A stretch of 64,000 bases of DNA from JTS-AC122 sp050246015 (lineage in GTDB: Bacteria > Planctomycetota > Phycisphaerae > Phycisphaerales > UBA1924): the NCBI GenBank assembly GCA_050246015.1, contig JBFWWU010000002.1, positions 248,001 through 312,000 on the forward strand, written 5' to 3'. Of this stretch, positions 26,137 through 33,504 are shown piece by piece. Position 1 is the stretch's first letter, and the number at the start of each line of letters is the position of its first letter. A program made the translations under genes and the position numbers. The notes under the pieces are model-generated. The model was not told the origin of the DNA. It worked only from the letters and a program-made list of their open reading frames with translations, and did not search any database.

Positions 26137-28005
26137 ATGATGGTAGACGATCCGACAACCTCCCTCGATCCCGCGACCGAACAGACCCGGCGGCAACTCG
26201 AAGTCCTCTTCGGGGCCGCACTGGAACGCACCCCTCCCGCGTGGTTCTATCTCTGGTCCATTCTGGACGAGAGGGCGGGACGCTGGTTTGACTCCATCGA
26301 CGACGCCGTCTCCGGCTTCGTAGACGGGCAACGGGAGAGGACCGACGTGTACGTCTGCGGAGGTCTTCGCTTCGACCCGCCGAGGAACAGGCGCTTCGGA
26401 CGCAAGGTTGAAGACCTCGACGGGATCGTCGGGTTCCTCGGGGACTTCGACGTGAAGGACGATGCCTTCAAGTCGATCGACGACGCCCGCGCGTTCGCGG
26501 AGACGGCGATCAGCCACCTTGCCCCGCCGTCCATGCTCGTCCGATCCGGCGGAGGGGTTCAAGCATGGTGGCTCCTGACGGAGCCGTGGATCTTCGAGAA
26601 TGCGGCGGACCTCCACAAGGCGATGGCGTTCTCGCGCCGGTTCGGTGAGACGCTCCGGCAGGCGGGACGGGCGAAGGGGGTCAAGGTCGATTCGACCCAC
26701 GACCTCGCCCGCGTCTTCCGGGTCGCGGGGACGTTCAACCGGAAACTCGCGGTCCCGCGCCCGACCCTCCTCGAAGTCCCGGCGGAGGGAACGTCGGTCC
26801 GGCGGTACAACCTCGACGACCTCGACCCGTGGCTCACGTCGGAGGAGTTTGTCGTCGAGGACTTGAAGGCCCCGCCCTCGGTCGGGCATCTCATCGTCAG
26901 CGCCGACCGGAATCCCCCCGAGGATGCGCGCCTCGCCCTCGTCACGAACAACGAGAAGGCGGCGGGTTCATGGGAAGGGAAGCGTCCCGATCTCGTGGAC
27001 GATACTCCCTCGTCGCTCGACTTCTCCCTCGCCGTGATCGCCCTCAACCACGATTGGACGGATCAGGAGGTCGCGGACCTCATCATCGCGGGCCGTCGGC
27101 ATCGGGGCGACGACTTGAAGACCGAGAGGGGCGGGGCGCTCCGGCTCGACTACTACCAACGGACCATCGCCAGCGCGAAGAAAGTCGTTGCGGACGAGAA
27201 GGCCGCACGGGACAAGGCCGACCGGGAGAAGGCGAGGCAAGAGAGGGCGGCGGCGGACGAACCAGCACCGGGAACATCAGCACCGCTCACCCCCGACGCG
27301 GCCCGCGAGATCGTCCGCCGCAAGCTCGGGATCGAGGTCGAGGTCGTCGAGCAGCACGGGCGCGGGGCGGACCGCGCCCTTCTCGCGATCGTCCTGGCTG
27401 ATGGTCGGAAGGCGAAGATCGGGCGCGTGAATCAACTCCTCTCCCGTGATCGTGTGCGGGACGTGGTCGTCTCCGACTTCGGCGTTCTCGTTCCGCCCCT
27501 GAAACCTCGGATATGGAACGAGGTCGCGAGGGCGCTGGTCGCGCTGATCGTCCGCAAGGCAGAGGGGGACACGGACGAGAACGAGGCGGTCGAGTGGCTC
27601 CGGGTGCTCCTCAACGACTCCTCTTGGTCCACCGGATACGAGACGAGCGCGGTATGGGCGACGAACGAGCGGGCGCGCCGAGAGGGTCTCGACCTCGGCA
27701 CGCCGGAGGGGCGTCGCCGGGCGACGGACCCGACGTTCATCGACCTCAAGAATGGCGGCGGGTGGTTCTTCGACGCGGAGCGTCGGCTCTGGGTGTACCC
27801 GCAGGCGGTCCGGCAAGCGCTGGTGGAGATCAACCGGGGACTCGCGCCGACGCTCGACGTGGTCCGCGATCGGTTGAAGGCCCTCGGGTTCGAGCCGGAA
27901 CAGATCAAGTCCGGCGCGGGGGGGAAGACGGGCACGCGGCAGTGGTGGAAGGCCCCGGCAGGGTTCGCGATCTTCGAGGGCGACCACAAGGGGGACGAGG
28001 CATGA
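26137..28005 (+). CDS. Primase-polymerase (archaeo-eukaryotic primase type) replication protein
   Basis: 622 residues; start ATG at 26137 (a second ATG follows directly). The N-terminal 250 residues look like an AEP/PrimPol catalytic domain as found in RepB- and phage-type primases: FLGDFDVKDD (acidic pair Asp103/Asp105), VRSGGGVQAWWLL, and DSTHDLARVFRVAGTFNRK with the histidine motif. A helical unit LDFSLAVIALNHDWTDQEVADLIIAGRRHRG resembles the PriCT segment. The C-terminal half (residues 390-600) contains VVSDFGVLVPPLKPRIWNEVA and LRVLLNDSSWSTGYETSAVW, perhaps winged-helix or origin-recognition modules. No Walker A helicase motif is visible, so a host or helper helicase would be needed. The iteron-rich region starts 12 bases after the stop, supporting a role as replication initiator. 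Confidence 0.82.
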   Translation: MMVDDPTTSLDPATEQTRRQLEVLFGAALERTPPAWFYLWSILDERAGRWFDSIDDAVSGFVDGQRERTDVYVCGGLRFDPPRNRRFGRKVEDLDGIVGFLGDFDVKDDAFKSIDDARAFAETAISHLAPPSMLVRSGGGVQAWWLLTEPWIFENAADLHKAMAFSRRFGETLRQAGRAKGVKVDSTHDLARVFRVAGTFNRKLAVPRPTLLEVPAEGTSVRRYNLDDLDPWLTSEEFVVEDLKAPPSVGHLIVSADRNPPEDARLALVTNNEKAAGSWEGKRPDLVDDTPSSLDFSLAVIALNHDWTDQEVADLIIAGRRHRGDDLKTERGGALRLDYYQRTIASAKKVVADEKAARDKADREKARQERAAADEPAPGTSAPLTPDAAREIVRRKLGIEVEVVEQHGRGADRALLAIVLADGRKAKIGRVNQLLSRDRVRDVVVSDFGVLVPPLKPRIWNEVARALVALIVRKAEGDTDENEAVEWLRVLLNDSSWSTGYETSAVWATNERARREGLDLGTPEGRRRATDPTFIDLKNGGGWFFDAERRLWVYPQAVRQALVEINRGLAPTLDVVRDRLKALGFEPEQIKSGAGGKTGTRQWWKAPAGFAIFEGDHKGDEA

Positions 28006-28016
28006 TGCTCCGTCGA

Positions 28017-28318
28017 GTGATATGGGTGATACGAGTGATACACGGAATGGAGACCGAGGTAGGTCCGACGCGACCTCGTTCAAGGTCGTATCACCCGTAT
28101 CACTCGTATCACTGCGAGATTTCCCTTAGTGATCTAAGGGACCGATTTTTGGGCAGGTGGGTTCACGACCTACATACATGCTCGTTAGGTGTTATCACCT
28201 GTATCACCCGTATCACTTTCCGATTCCGTCTTTCAAGTGCTCTAACGCCCCGTTTTTGGGCATGTAGGTCTGGTGTGGACCTACATGGTCAAAATCGCCC
28301 CCTTAGATCACTAAGGGG
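28017..28318. other. Putative replication origin: three iteron triplets and mirrored palindromes
   Basis: Non-coding region between primase and small terminase (28006-28548). Nine copies of a 9-bp repeat occur as three exact-period triplets: GTGATAYRN at 28017-28043 (plus orientation), CGTATCACY at 28087-28113 and KTATCACY-type at 28191-28217 (both inverted). Between and beyond them lie CCCTTAG-TGAT-CTAAGGG (28123-28140) and its reverse complement CCCCTTAG-ATCA-CTAAGGGG (28299-28318), plus CATGTAGGTC/GACCTACATG (28261-28287). A segment with TTTTTGGGCA is repeated near 28145 and 28253. Such iterons next to a primase gene are typical of plasmid and phage-satellite origins. The remaining 230 bases to the terminase gene show nothing clear. 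Confidence 0.78.
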
Positions 28319-28548
28319 AAATCGCGACCCCTCGTGTGATCGTCGAGGGGGTAGGGGGGGTCGAATCTCTACAGCGCGACCTCAGAGACCGACGCGGCTC
28401 GCTACGAACACGCGCTCGCGACCCCGGTCCGCGCCGGATTGCCCGTGGATCCCTTCCGCCGCGTCCGCGCTCCTCGACCGTCTTCGTCCACCCCCCGCAC
28501 CCTCGCGGCCCGTGGAGCGAATCCACGCCGCGCCCGGAGGCATCCCCG

Positions 28549-28908
28549 ATGACCGCCCGCCGCGCCGTTCCTGAAGCGCCCGCTCACCTACGAGCCGCGT
28601 CCGCCGAGTGGTTTCGCTCCGTCGTAAGCGAGTTCGACCTCGAACAGCACCATTTGCACCTACTTGTCCTCGCTTGCGAAAGTCTCGATCGGGCGGCGGA
28701 CGCCCGCGAGGCGCTGACGAAGAGCGGGACGACGTTCGTCGATCGCTACGGCCAGCCCCGCGCCCGGCCCGAGGTCGCGATCGAGCGCGACTCCCGGATC
28801 GCCTTCGCCCGGCTCCTCCGCGAACTCGGCCTCGACGTGGAGGGGCCGGTCGAGTCCCCTCGTCCCCCGCGCGTCGTCCCCGGCTCTCACCGTCGGAAGG
28901 GAGGTTGA
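28549..28908 (+). CDS. Phage terminase small subunit, P27 family
   Basis: 119 residues from an ATG preceded by CGGAGG at 8 bases. The pattern APAHLRAASAEWFRSVVSEFDLEQHHLHLLVLACESLDRAADAREALTKSGTTFVDRYGQPRARPEVAIERDSRIAFARLLRELGLD is characteristic of the P27-type small terminase: helical N-terminus, then a GxPRxHPA-like DNA-recognition phrase, here GQPRARPEV. Small terminases recognise the packaging site; here the partner large subunit is absent, so the protein may redirect a helper phage large terminase to the element's own DNA, as in phage satellites. The next gene follows after 3 bases. Confidence 0.88.
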   Translation: MTARRAVPEAPAHLRAASAEWFRSVVSEFDLEQHHLHLLVLACESLDRAADAREALTKSGTTFVDRYGQPRARPEVAIERDSRIAFARLLRELGLDVEGPVESPRPPRVVPGSHRRKGG

Positions 28909-28911
28909 TCC

Positions 28912-29379
28912 ATGCCCCGTGGAGTGAAACGACGTGCGAAGACGAAGTTCGAGTGGACGCGGGAACAGCGTCGGCAACTTCTCACCGGCCACGAGTTCTT
29001 CGGGACCGGGTTCGGGCGGTCGATCGACCACCCTACGCGCCCGCTCGACTTGGACCTCGCCCGGCAAGCGTGGACCGAACTCCGCGACGAACTCCTCCCG
29101 GAGTTCATCCGCGAGCATCCGTTCTCGCGCCCGTGGGGGTGGTGGCGCTTCGACGCACCGGAGGCGCGCCGCGAGGCGGAGGAAGAGAGCGGCGACGACG
29201 CCGGGGAGTGGCTCGGCTCCCCCTCGTGGTGGGCGACGTACCGGGAGCGGACGCCCGGGGATCATCCGTCTCGCGGATGCGAGTCTTTCCGCGCGTACCT
29301 CACCCGCCTCGGCCTTCTCACCCCCGAGGAACTTCAACTCGTGAAGATCGAGCGTCACAGAAAGGCGAACCCCGTATGA
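28912..29379 (+). CDS. Phage-type protein of unknown function
   Basis: 155 residues. It starts 3 bases after the small terminase stop and its own stop overlaps the next start (ATGA), so it is translationally coupled in the packaging/capsid block. A notable phrase is HPFSRPWGWWRFDAPEARRE, together with a C-terminal YLTRLGLLTPEEL; similar Trp-rich phrases occur in small phage proteins encoded near terminases. The basic N-terminus is RGVKRRAKTKFEWTREQRRQLL. No enzymatic motif. A role in packaging is suggested only by location. Confidence 0.78.
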   Translation: MPRGVKRRAKTKFEWTREQRRQLLTGHEFFGTGFGRSIDHPTRPLDLDLARQAWTELRDELLPEFIREHPFSRPWGWWRFDAPEARREAEEESGDDAGEWLGSPSWWATYRERTPGDHPSRGCESFRAYLTRLGLLTPEELQLVKIERHRKANPV

Positions 29380-29762
29380 CTGGCATCCTCATCGGCGCGT
29401 ACCCGACCTCGATCCCCGACGACGCCCTCGACCGTCTCCGCGTCCTCGTGGAGAGGAAGGCCGTCCCCCGCGCCCCGAGGCTCGCGGCGTGGCTCCTCGA
29501 TCTCATCGACGAAGAGCGGATCCGGCGGGTCCGGACGGGACTCGGGACGCCGAGAGAACCGGCGATGCCCGAACTCCCCGGCCTCGCGTGGACTGACGCG
29601 GAGATCGGCGAGGCGCTCGTCGTCGGGCGCGTGATCGAACACGCGACGACGGACCGTGTCGCCCGCGCGTTTGTCGGGCGTGCCAACCTCGTGATCGTCA
29701 CCCTCGCGGCGCAAAGACTCGCGCGCCGGGACTTGACGAACTCGGAGCGGAGGGGAACATAA
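29376..29762 (+). CDS. Small element-encoded protein of unknown function
   Basis: 128 residues; the ATG overlaps the stop of the preceding gene. The sequence is helical and mildly basic (LDRLRVLVERKAVPRAPRLAAWLLDLIDEERIRRVRTG, then MPELPGLAWTDAEIGEALVVGRVIEHATTDRVARAF). No family recognised. It is followed by a 254-base gap before the capsid gene that holds an 8-bp inverted repeat GAGGTCGG/CCGACCTC (29774-29794) and two copies of GCACCTTTGGG. Confidence 0.68.
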   Translation: MTGILIGAYPTSIPDDALDRLRVLVERKAVPRAPRLAAWLLDLIDEERIRRVRTGLGTPREPAMPELPGLAWTDAEIGEALVVGRVIEHATTDRVARAFVGRANLVIVTLAAQRLARRDLTNSERRGT

Positions 29763-30016
29763 GAAGCGCCGAAGAGGTCGGAACGTCCGACCTCCGGCAC
29801 GATTGTCGAATGGCCGTCGGGGGGAGTCCGGCACCTTTGGGTCGGATCCTCGGCGAGCCGCGAGCGCGTCGGACCCTCGGTCCGGCGCAACAGCCCCGAT
29901 GCACCTTTGGGCGTTCGAGGGTCGCTCGCAGAGTTCGGTTCATCGAACCCTGCCGCGATCTCCGCGCTTTCACTTCGACCTCAGCGGGTCGCGGCGAAGA
30001 TAGAAAGGTGCATCCC

Positions 30017-31323
30017 ATGCCAGCTCTCGAAAAGATCGACCTCACGAACGAGCAGATCCAGCGGAAGATCGACCAACTCACGACCGAGCGCCGTGAGTGC
30101 CAGACGAAGGCGAGGAAGATCCTCGCAAAGGCAACCGTGGAGGACCGCGAACTCACGCCCGAGGAGTCGAGGGAGGCGGATTCCCTCATGGACGGAGCGG
30201 ACCGCCTCTCCGAGAAGATCGCGAAGCATCAGAAGACCCTCAGCGGCGAAACCCCTCCCGGCAAGGGCGGGATCATCAGCGCCCCCGGCCCGGAGGACCG
30301 CGCGTACCAGCCCGGCGAGTACCGCGCCCTGGCGAAAGACGAGTCTTTCCGCGAGCATCTGATCGGCACGGGCGAGATCGAGGAACGGCGGGGTCGTCCG
30401 CTCTCCCTCGGAAGACGATCGTCGGCGTCGTCACGGGGAAGTGGGAGAACGCCGACCTCGAACGCCGCGCCCTGTCCGGGTCGAACGACACGGCGGGCGG
30501 GTACTTGCTCAACCCCGAACTCTCCGCCTCGTGGATCGACCGCGCCCGCGCCGCGTCGGTGATGGTCAAGGCGGGCGTGCGGGTCGTCCCGATGAAGACG
30601 GCGAGCATGAGCATGGTCCGCGTGACTGGCGATCCGACGCCCGGCTGGAGGATCGAGGGCGACGTGGTCGCCTCCTCGGAGCCGGTCTTCGGCAAGGCGA
30701 ACTTCTACGCGAAGTCCCTCGCGGTGATGGTCCCGGTCTCGAAGGAACTCCTCGCGGACGCGCTGAACGCGGCGGACATCGTCGAGTCCGTCCTCGTCGC
30801 CGCGATGGCGCTGGAGTTCGACCGGGCCGTCCTCGACGGCGACGGGGTCCGCAAGCCCGAGGGCATCCGGAACGCGCCGAACGTCGGGACGCTCGCGGTC
30901 TCGGGCGCGGCGACGACGCTCAAGTTCGCGGAGGCGGTCGGCCTCGTCCGCCAGCAGAACGAGGAGCCGAACGGGATCGTCCTCCACCCGAGGACGTTCT
31001 CCGCCGCGATCGACCGGGCGGTCGATACGACGAACCAGCCCCTCCGGCTCCCGCCCAGTCTGGAGCGGATGCCCTTCGTCACGACGGTGAGCGTCCCGGC
31101 GACCCTCGGGGGCGGGTCGGACACCGTCGCCTACGTCGGCGACTTCTCGCAGGTGATCGTCGGTCTCCGCCAGAACATCGAGATCGCGGTCTCGACTCAG
31201 GGATCCGACTCGACCGGGCGCGGGTTCCCGAGGAACGAGGCGCTCATCGTGGCGATCCTCCGCGCCGACTCGATGCTCGTCCGCGAGAAGGCGTTCTGCG
31301 TCCTGACCGGCGTCACGAACTGA
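30017..31323 (+). pseudogene. HK97-type phage major capsid protein, frameshifted
   Basis: Two frames together encode one capsid protein. Codons 1-131 from ATG 30017 give a helical, charged scaffold-like delta domain (LTNEQIQRKIDQLTTERRECQTKARKIL). At 30410-30411 the frame changes by one base: CTC-GG-AAG would read on as SLGKTIVGVVTGKW if one more G were present. The second frame continues to 31323 with a capsid core: LSGSNDTAGGYLLNPELSASWID, GVRVVPMKTASMSMVRVTGD, VSKELLADALNAADIVESVL and FSQVIVGLRQNIEIAVSTQG. The missing G may be a real mutation or a sequencing error; no slippery heptamer for programmed frameshifting is seen. With the base restored the protein would have about 435 residues, normal for HK97-fold capsids. 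Confidence 0.85.
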
Positions 31324-31452
31324 GGCTTCTTCATCACCCCGGGGCGTGGCTCCGGGGAACTCCCCTCGGGCACGGCGGGGAACCGTCGCGCCCGGGGTTC
31401 AAAAGCCCGGCGTCGGCGGCAACCGACGTGCGGGCGGAAGGCGAGGTCGAAC

Positions 31453-31665
31453 GTGACGAGCCTATCCCCGCGCCCGCGCCGTCGCGAGATCCAGCCCGGC
31501 GACGTGGTCCGCCTCTCCCGCCGGTTCATCGACGCGGTTCTCCGCGCCGGGTCCGACGATCGCGCCGTCGTCCGGAGGGTCCACCCGAGGGCGGTCTACG
31601 TCGAGAGTCTCGCGAGGCCGGGGTCGGCGTGGTACGTGCGGAGGGCGCTTGTCGTAGCGGCGTGA
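31453..31665 (+). CDS. Small basic protein of unknown function
   Basis: 70 residues from a GTG. The phrase QPGDVVRLSRRFIDAVLRAGSDDRAVVRRVHPRAVYVESLARPGSAWYVRRALVVAA suggests a small beta-barrel of SH3/KOW type. It lies 130 bases after the capsid gene in the same orientation. Coding character is reasonable, but start choice and reality are uncertain. Confidence 0.5.
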   Translation: MTSLSPRPRRREIQPGDVVRLSRRFIDAVLRAGSDDRAVVRRVHPRAVYVESLARPGSAWYVRRALVVAA

Positions 31666-31754
31666 AGTGGTCCTAAAACCAATATGAAAGGGTCTTGTTC
31701 GGATATCTCGGAACTGCATCCACGGCCCCGGCGTACCGATATACAAAGTATGCG

Positions 31755-31814
31755 TTGCCTTTCCCCCGGACCCGTTGTATACTCCGAACGCCGCATGGAC
31801 CACGGCGTTCGGAG
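31755..31814 (+). promoter_or_regulatory. Promoter and 12-bp inverted-repeat operator of the toxin-antitoxin operon
   Basis: TTGCCT (31755-31760), 17-base spacer and TATACT (31778-31783) form a strong promoter. It overlaps a perfect 12-bp inverted repeat CTCCGAACGCCG (31782-31793) and CGGCGTTCGGAG (31803-31814). The right arm contains the GGAGG ribosome-binding site of the toxin gene. Binding of the antitoxin here would block the start of transcription; any transcript starting upstream would hide the ribosome site in a hairpin. Confidence 0.75.
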
Positions 31815-31822
31815 GCCGAGCG

Positions 31823-32239
31823 ATGACGAAGCCGCTCAAGGTCGGGGTAAGGGCGGGAGCAGGGCCGCTCCCGGGGTACCTCTGGTCAGTCTACTACCTC
31901 ACTGTCGCCCGGGACGAGGCGATGGGGTTCTTGAACGACGGCCAGTACGCCCATGCCGTCGATCTCGTCCGGGCGCTGGCGTCCGAAGCGGACCCGACCC
32001 ATCCGGCCACAGTGACCGTCGAGGCGGTCGAGGACTTCCACGAGTTGAAGGACAAAGGAGGGATTCTCGGGAAGATCAACCTCCGACTCTACTTCACCGT
32101 GAGTCCGAAGGAGAAGGCGATCGTCATCCTCGCGGCGATCAAGAAGGAGGCGGAAGGGCAAACCCCGGGCTGGGTGAAAATCCGCGTCCGGAATCGGCTT
32201 CGGAAGTTCCGCGAAGGAGAGTTCGGGCGTCTCGCGTGA
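31823..32239 (+). CDS. RelE/HigB-like toxin
   Basis: 138 residues from the ATG with GGAGG 7 bases upstream; an in-frame ATG at 31775 lies within the promoter and is unlikely. The C-terminal half fits the RelE/HigB fold: VEDFHELKDKGGILGKINLRLYFTVSPKEKAIVILAAIKKEAEGQTPGWVKIRVRNRLRKFR, with basic residues typical of ribosome-dependent mRNA interferases. The N-terminal 60 residues are longer than in a minimal RelE. An XRE-type antitoxin gene follows after 40 bases; toxin-first order is that of HigBA. It may stabilise the integrated element or act in competition between phages. Confidence 0.75.
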   Translation: MTKPLKVGVRAGAGPLPGYLWSVYYLTVARDEAMGFLNDGQYAHAVDLVRALASEADPTHPATVTVEAVEDFHELKDKGGILGKINLRLYFTVSPKEKAIVILAAIKKEAEGQTPGWVKIRVRNRLRKFREGEFGRLA

Positions 32240-32279
32240 GGACGTTCGGATCGTGGAACGAGCCTAAGGAGTAGGCACA

Positions 32280-32759
32280 ATGGCAACCACGGAACTGCGC
32301 AACAGCATCCGTTCAATGAGTCCCGAGGAGAAGGCCGTCGCGCTGGCCGTCTCGGTCGTGATGGACCGCATCATGCGTCTCTCGAAAGAGGACCGCGATG
32401 ATCTCTTCGCTCTGGTCAAGGAACTCATCAGCGCGACGACCGACGAGGACCGCTTCGGTATCTGCGACACGATGGTCGAGATCCTGGACGGACGGTCGGT
32501 GTCCGTCGAGAATGCCGACCTCGCGGATCCGAGCGCTCCTCCTGAGCGTTTGCAGAAGTGGGTCGAATGGGTGAGCAAGAAGATCCGGGAGGCGCGGACC
32601 GAGGCCGGACTCACTCAGGAGCAACTCGCCGAGAAGACGGGACTCCCGCAGAGTCACATCAGCCGGATCGAGAACGCGAAGCACAGCCCGGCGCGGACGA
32701 CGATCGAGAAGATCGCGAACGCGCTCGGGAAGCCGGTGACGTTCTTCGACTTCAACTGA
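32280..32759 (+). CDS. XRE-family HTH antitoxin (HigA-like)
   Basis: 159 residues from an ATG preceded by AAGGAG at 8 bases. The C-terminal 65 residues are an XRE helix-turn-helix: VSKKIREARTEAGLTQEQLAEKTGLPQSHISRIENAKHSPARTTIEKIANALGKPVTFFDF. The N-terminal 90 residues (SPEEKAVALAVSVVMDRIMRLSKEDRDDLFALVKELI) are helical and would bind the toxin. Such antitoxins repress their own operon; the 12-bp inverted repeat at 31782-31814 is the likely target. A terminator follows 26 bases after the stop. Confidence 0.87.
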   Translation: MATTELRNSIRSMSPEEKAVALAVSVVMDRIMRLSKEDRDDLFALVKELISATTDEDRFGICDTMVEILDGRSVSVENADLADPSAPPERLQKWVEWVSKKIREARTEAGLTQEQLAEKTGLPQSHISRIENAKHSPARTTIEKIANALGKPVTFFDFN

Positions 32760-32784
32760 TCGGATCGTACGATCGCTCGCAACG

Positions 32785-32811
32785 AACCGACCCCCAAGCG
32801 GGTCGGTTTTT
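32785..32811. terminator. Terminator shared by antitoxin gene and a convergent ORF
   Basis: AACCGACCC (32785-32793) and GGGTCGGTT (32800-32808) form a 9-bp stem with a 6-base loop followed by TTTTTCG. It sits between the antitoxin stop and the stop of the minus-strand ORF at 32823. Confidence 0.85.
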
Positions 32812-32822
32812 CGTTGGCGGGA

Positions 32823-33116
32823 CTACCGATTCTTCACGTCGTAGTCCTTCCGCTCCGCGTTCCACGAAAGCCGAGACGACCACACTCCATCGCGGGCGAC
32901 GGCGTCGAACATGCTCGCGAGCGTCCGGACCGAGGCTTGGAAGAGGTTCTTGTTGCGCTGACGGTCGGAACAGAAGAGGACGAAACTGAGTCCCTCGCGA
33001 CGGTTGAACCCGCACACGAGCGCCGACTCCGGCCACTTCCGCGTGTGCTGTTGCTTCCGGAGCCAAGCGGCGCGGCGAGCGAGATCGACCTTCCACGGGT
33101 GGGATTCCCAGATCAT
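32823..33116 (-). CDS. Small hypothetical protein at the right end of the element
   Basis: 97 residues from the ATG giving MIWESHPWKVDLARRAAWLRKQQ. The composition is protein-like, with several Trp, Phe and His residues (VCGFNRREGLSFVLFCSDRQRNKNLF, GVWSSRLSWNAERKDYDVKNR), unlike the Arg-rich shadow frames. No clear ribosome-binding site and no recognised family. The terminator beyond its stop supports expression on this strand. The 240 bases to attR hold nothing else recognisable. Confidence 0.5.
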   Translation of the reverse strand: MIWESHPWKVDLARRAAWLRKQQHTRKWPESALVCGFNRREGLSFVLFCSDRQRNKNLFQASVRTLASMFDAVARDGVWSSRLSWNAERKDYDVKNR

Positions 33117-33356
33117 CGACGAGGAGAGTAGTCCCGTCGGCGTGAACTACCGACGCCCCTCGAACAGACTGGGCGCATCACCTATGCCGGTCACAGACCG
33201 GATTGGCCGTGATGAGGTCGTCCGTTCACCCTCTGGCGCGTCCAGAACCGGGGTTGACTTGACCGGATTAGGACGACTTGCGATACCCGCGATAGTGCGA
33301 TATGCTTCGGTAAATCATGGCGTTTTCGCGAGCTTCGGAAGGGCGGTCGGATCGGT

Positions 33357-33401
33357 TTCGCAATGATGAGGTCGGGAGTTCGACTCTCCTCCGCTCCACT
33401 T
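33357..33401 (+). repeat. attR: right 45-bp direct repeat (tRNA-Ala 3' fragment)
   Basis: Identical over 45 bases to 23083-23127, reproducing the tRNA-Ala sequence from the anticodon loop to the 3' end plus CACTT. The acceptor and D-arm 5' halves are absent, so this is not a functional tRNA. It marks the right boundary of the element. Confidence 0.95.
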
Positions 33402-33409
33402 GAAGAAAC

Positions 33410-33440
33410 CGGCCCTGGCGCTAGCGTCTGGGCTGTTTTT
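33410..33440 (+). terminator. Terminator originally belonging to the tRNA-Ala gene
   Basis: CGGCCC-T-GGCG pairs with CGTC-T-GGGCTG (one mismatch, wobble pairs) and is followed by TTTTT. It lies 9 bases after attR. Before integration it would have stood just downstream of the tRNA gene. Confidence 0.7.
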
Positions 33441-33504
33441 GTTGGTGCGTTATGCTGAGCGGGTGAAGGCCTGAACGGTGCGTCGGCGCCGGGCGTACGG
33501 GGAG

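Larger units (their letters stand above)
23083..33401. mobile_element. Integrated capsid-carrying satellite-like element in tRNA-Ala
   Basis: A 10.3 kb segment bounded by 45-bp direct repeats of the tRNA-Ala 3' part. Order: tyrosine integrase, winged-helix protein, two small HTH proteins, primase-polymerase, an iteron-rich non-coding region, P27-family small terminase, two small phage-type proteins, a frameshifted major capsid gene, a short ORF, a HigBA-like toxin-antitoxin pair and a small minus-strand ORF. Large terminase, portal, maturation protease, tail and lysis genes are missing, so it should need a helper phage for packaging. The combination recalls phage satellites and other virion-packaged integrative elements that carry their own capsid or small terminase. 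Codons here favour forms such as GCG, CGC, GTC and ATC, unlike both flanks. Confidence 0.9.

Noticed and set aside
28017..28217. CRISPR-like array
   Set aside because: Repeats are only 9 bases long, directly adjacent without spacers and in both orientations; this is an iteron pattern.
27513..28574. A plus-strand frame running through the iteron region
   Set aside because: The translated repeats (VIRVIH, YHPYHSYH) are simply the iterons read as codons, and the frame overlaps the primase in the wrong phase.
30380..30440. Programmed ribosomal frameshift in the capsid gene
   Set aside because: No X-XXY-YYZ heptamer or stimulatory hairpin was found at the junction; loss of one G explains the pattern better.
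33357..33401. A second tRNA-Ala gene
   Set aside because: Only the 3' part is present; the 5' acceptor strand and D-arm are missing, so it is the attR repeat.
23083..33401. Complete prophage
   Set aside because: No large terminase, portal, protease, tail or lysis genes can be found between the att repeats.
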